Source: CAYTET01 sp964436975 (lineage in GTDB: Bacteria > Bacillota_I > Bacilli_A > Erysipelotrichales > Erysipelotrichaceae). Taken from it: a DNA stretch of 22,472 nucleotides. The stretch covers positions 1 through 22,472 of the forward strand of contig CAYTET010000032.1 of the NCBI GenBank assembly GCA_964436975.1. Direction: 5' to 3'. Of this stretch, positions 20,161-22,472 are shown one piece after another (the first letter of the stretch is position 1; every line of letters starts with the position of its first letter). The position numbers were made by a program, and so were the translations under genes. The notes under the pieces are model-generated. The model was not told where the DNA came from. It made no database searches and worked only from the letters and a program-made list of their open reading frames with translations.

Positions 20161-21890
20161 ATTTTTTTCTCAACCTCCTGTAAAGCCGCGCTTACAAACT
20201 CATCCAGTGTCATGGTCTGCTGAGCGGTCTGGTTGTGCCGGCGCACGGTAACCGATGCGTTAGCCGCTTCGTTATCGCCGACCACCAGCTGCACCGGAAT
20301 GCGCTGCATCTGGGCTTCCCTGACACGATAACCTAATTTTTCGTTGCGGTCATCTATTTTGACCCGGAAATTCTGCGCGGCCAGCCGGTCAGCTACCTGT
20401 TTGGCATATTCACTGTGAACACCCGGATTGACCGGAATGACCACTATCTGCTGCGGCGCCAGCCACAGCGGGAAATTGCCGCCGTAATGCTCAATCAGAA
20501 TGCCGATGAACCGCTCGACTGATCCGAAGATGACCCGGTGAATCATTACCGGCCGCTTTTTGGAATTATCGGCCGCAATATAGTTCATGTCAAAACGCTC
20601 CGGCAGGTTGAAATCAAGCTGAATGGTGCCGCACTGCCAGACCCGGCCCAGAGAATCAGTGACATGGAAGTCCAGTTTGGGTCCGTAGAAAGCTCCGTCG
20701 CCCGGATTGATCTTCCAGGCATGTCCCGATTTCTCGCAGGCCTCCTTCAGAATGGCTTCCGCATGATCCCAGACGGCAATATCACCGACATAATCCTTTT
20801 CGGGTCTTGTTGAAAGTTCAATGCTGTAGGGCAGCTTGAAAACCGCATAAACCCGGTCAATAAAGGCAATCAGTCTTAAAATCTCGCCTTCAATCTGCTC
20901 CTCGGTCATAAACATATGTGCATCATCCTGGGTAAAAGCCCGGACCCTGAAGAGTCCGTTTAAGGCTCCGGAGGCTTCGTGACGGTGCACCAGGCCTAAC
21001 TCGGCGTACCGCAGCGGCAGATCCTTATATGAATGAGGCTCATTCTTGTAAACCAGAATGGAACCCGGGCAGTTCATCGGCTTGATGGCAAAGTCCTTTT
21101 CATCAATTTCAGTGGTGTACATATTGTTCCGGTAATGATCCCAGTGCCCGGATGTTTCCCACAGCTCCCGCGACAGAATGACCGGCGTGCTGATTTCCAC
21201 GTAGTCCTCCTTAATATGCTCGCGGTGCCAGAAATCCAGAAGCTGCTGGCGCAGGATCATGCCGTTGGGCAGCCAGAACGGAAAGCCGGGGCCGTATTCC
21301 GAAAACATGAACAGCCCCATCTCACGGCCCAGTTTGCGATGGTCGCGTTTTTTAGCCTCTTCCAGCATCGTCAGATACTCGTCAAGCTTTTCCTGGCTGT
21401 CAAAGCAGATTCCGTATACCCGCTGCAGCATCTTGTTGTTGATGTCGCCTTTCCAGTAGGCGCCGGAAACCTTAAGCAGTTTGAAATACTTCAGCTCCTT
21501 AACCGTTTCAACGTGCGGCCCGCGGCAAAGATCGGTGAAATCACCCTGCGTGTAGCAGCTGATTGTCTCGTCCTCGGCAAAATTGTTGATCAGATCAATC
21601 TTGTAGGGATCATCTTTAAACATTTCCAGCGCTTCGCTGCGGCTGATCTCATGGCGGACAATCCGCTTGCCGTCTTTGGCAATCTTTTTCATCTCATGTT
21701 CGATGACCGGGAAATCGGCTTCGGAGATGACCTTGTCATCCAGATCAATGTCATAATAGAAGCCGTCGGTAATAACCGGCCCGACCCAGAATTTAGCCTG
21801 CGGATAAAGATGCTTGATAGCCTGCGCCAGCAAGTGGGCACAGGAATGATTCATAATACTGAGTTTTTCGTCTTCCTTGATGTTAATCAT
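20157..21890 (-). CDS. thrS: Threonyl-tRNA synthetase lacking the N-terminal TGS domain
   Basis: Class II synthetase charging tRNA-Thr, cytosolic. The 577-residue protein begins at what is normally the end of the TGS domain: INIKEDEKLSIMNHSCAHLL corresponds to the linker and first editing motif of 640-residue enzymes. The editing domain is complete (HSCAH as HxxxH, and DLCRGPH). The catalytic domain has MNCPGSIL (zinc Cys), motif 2 around RHEASGALNGLFRVRAFTQDDAHMF (zinc His), and motif 3 near IHRVIFGSVERFIGILIEH; the anticodon-binding domain follows (QIVVIPVNPGVHSEYAKQV). The start at 21890 is chosen for its AAGGAA, 5 bases upstream; in-frame ATG codons further out lie in or beside the T-box terminator. 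It is controlled by the T-box and overlaps the lipoprotein gene by 4 bases. Confidence 0.95.
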   Translation of the reverse strand: MINIKEDEKLSIMNHSCAHLLAQAIKHLYPQAKFWVGPVITDGFYYDIDLDDKVISEADFPVIEHEMKKIAKDGKRIVRHEISRSEALEMFKDDPYKIDLINNFAEDETISCYTQGDFTDLCRGPHVETVKELKYFKLLKVSGAYWKGDINNKMLQRVYGICFDSQEKLDEYLTMLEEAKKRDHRKLGREMGLFMFSEYGPGFPFWLPNGMILRQQLLDFWHREHIKEDYVEISTPVILSRELWETSGHWDHYRNNMYTTEIDEKDFAIKPMNCPGSILVYKNEPHSYKDLPLRYAELGLVHRHEASGALNGLFRVRAFTQDDAHMFMTEEQIEGEILRLIAFIDRVYAVFKLPYSIELSTRPEKDYVGDIAVWDHAEAILKEACEKSGHAWKINPGDGAFYGPKLDFHVTDSLGRVWQCGTIQLDFNLPERFDMNYIAADNSKKRPVMIHRVIFGSVERFIGILIEHYGGNFPLWLAPQQIVVIPVNPGVHSEYAKQVADRLAAQNFRVKIDDRNEKLGYRVREAQMQRIPVQLVVGDNEAANASVTVRRHNQTAQQTMTLDEFVSAALQEVEKKI

Positions 21891-21914
21891 TTTATTTTCC
21901 TTTCCTTTCAGCAT

Positions 21915-21943
21915 AAAAAAAGCGCCCAATCGCAAAGGACGCT
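21915..21943 (-). terminator. T-box terminator
   Basis: AGCGUCC (21943-21937) pairs with GGGCGCU (21927-21921), with one U-G pair, around a 9-base loop, followed by seven U. Its 5' arm shares CC with the T-box antiterminator. Confidence 0.88.
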
Positions 21944-22123
21944 GGCGAACGTGGTACCACCTTTGTTCATATCATCTCTGATATGCACTCAACAGTTTTA
22001 ACGCAACTGAAACGGGACTGTTCACAGTCCGGCAAACGAGTGGTAAATCAAACTGTTCCGATGGAAACCTTGCACCTGCTGTTTCCTCGCTGAACCGGCT
22101 GGCAGCTGATTCGTTTCTCGTTT
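21915..22123 (-). promoter_or_regulatory. T-box riboswitch, threonine (ACC specifier)
   Basis: Minus-strand leader of thrS. Stem I is closed by AAACGAG (22123-22117) with CUCGUUU (22040-22034). Above the internal loop AAUCA/UGAUU pair. The loop's 3' side reads UACCA, giving specifier ACC (22044-22042), a Thr codon, followed by A as in other T-boxes. The T-box sequence GGUGGUACCACG (21961-21950) contains UGGU to pair with the ACCA end of uncharged tRNA. The antiterminator AAAGG/CCUUU competes with the terminator stem. Uncharged tRNA-Thr should switch on thrS and the coupled lipoprotein. Confidence 0.93.
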
Positions 22124-22140
22124 CTCGCTTTTACTTCTCT

Positions 22141-22169
22141 GTTATAAACAATTGCGGTTTAAATGTCAA
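22141..22169 (-). promoter_or_regulatory. Promoter of thrS
   Basis: Consensus -35 TTGACA (22169-22164), a 17-base spacer, and -10 TATAAC (22146-22141). Transcription would start near 22134, just before T-box Stem I. Confidence 0.85.
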
Positions 22170-22471
22170 GAATAACGATTCTGTCCCTCATCAAGCCGGC
22201 CAAAATAAAAGGCGGACTAAAACGCAATCACGAATTCATCCGCCGTTTTGTCCCGCAGGGACAATCATTTGACTCTCTCAGTCAGCGTGATATCGACATC
22301 ATGATTAATCAGATTAACTCGATTCGCCGTGACCATCTGAATGGAAAGTCGCCCTTTGAGGCTCTTTCCAAACCGCAAACAAGAGCAGTCAGAAAGTTAG
22401 GTTACCGTCCAGTCTCCCCAGACAGCGTTAACCTCAGTATGGATCTGTTCAAGAAAAACAAATTCAAATAA
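22163..22471 (+). pseudogene. IS30-family transposase, C-terminal fragment
   Basis: Only the last 90 or so residues of a transposase normally 300-400 long. GGLKRNHEFIRRFVPQG, SFDSLSQRDIDIMINQINSI, LNGKSPFEAL and a VNLSMDLFKK ending correspond to the end of the IS30 catalytic domain (the Glu of NHEF is close to the DDE Glu) and its usual C-terminus, which is intact with a TAA stop. The first dozen residues, from the ATG at 22163, do not look like transposase and overlap the thrS promoter on the other strand. The fragment cannot be active alone. The outer end of the element is beyond the window, so no terminal repeat can be read. Confidence 0.75.
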
Positions 22472-22472
22472 T

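Noticed and set aside
21033..22001. 322-codon plus-strand open frame
   Set aside because: It is antisense to thrS and the T-box; the sense strand is a clear ThrRS with all motifs, and the antisense protein has no recognisable domain.
1..22472. CRISPR array, phage genes, tRNA or rRNA genes
   Set aside because: No regularly spaced repeats, no phage structural or integrase genes, and no tRNA cloverleaf or rRNA segments were seen on reading the sequence.

Overview
The window reads as chromosome of a fermentative, anaerobic Bacillota (Firmicute). The main evidence is regulatory. A T-box leader precedes thrS, a PyrR attenuator precedes pyrR, and a SAM riboswitch of the SAM-I clan precedes metK. 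There is also an RNase J1-type gene, strong AGGAGG-type ribosome binding sites and a trimeric [FeFe] hydrogenase. TGA is used as a stop and TGG for Trp, so the code is standard bacterial. Protein flavour (PDF, RNase J, LURP-one protein, NCS2 permease) would fit Erysipelotrichia or a neighbouring class, but this is an impression without a database search. A run of 10 N inside the uracil permease gene shows that this is draft assembly.

Left part, 1-4260. A truncated FtsW/RodA-like gene leaves the window leftwards. Divergent from it is a plus-strand unit of def (peptide deformylase), rnjA (RNase J) and a LURP-one-related protein that overlaps the rnjA 3' end; a strong hairpin ends this unit. A membrane-anchored metallophosphoesterase-like protein with altered catalytic motifs follows, and its promoter appears to start transcription exactly at the ATG.

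Middle part, 4273-10690. Minus-strand genes, each with a readable control region, are uraA and pyrR (behind a PyrR-binding loop and terminator), metK (behind a SAM riboswitch) and a CorC/HlyC-type CBS membrane protein. A plus-strand ATP-grasp protein of unknown role is divergent from the last. The divergent gap holds a tandem 20-base repeat.

Right part, 10692-22162. All genes are on the minus strand. In transcription order they are: T-box (ACC, threonine specifier), thrS without its TGS domain, an ABC substrate-binding lipoprotein overlapping thrS by 4 bases, a terminator, a SWIM-zinc-finger SNF2 helicase with its own promoter, an ABC permease, and hydC, hydB and hydA. The hydrogenase subunits form NAD(H)-linked H2 metabolism; HydB has lost the cysteines of its N-terminal cluster domain. 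The transporter halves are split by the helicase gene and no transporter ATPase is visible. The window ends in a 3' fragment of an IS30-type transposase lying against the thrS promoter.

I see no CRISPR array, phage module, rRNA or tRNA. The most noteworthy signals are the P4-less SAM riboswitch, the pyrR leader segment that can pair in three ways, the apparent leaderless promoter, the cysteine-free HydB N-terminus, and the T-box-controlled coupling of thrS to a transporter lipoprotein.
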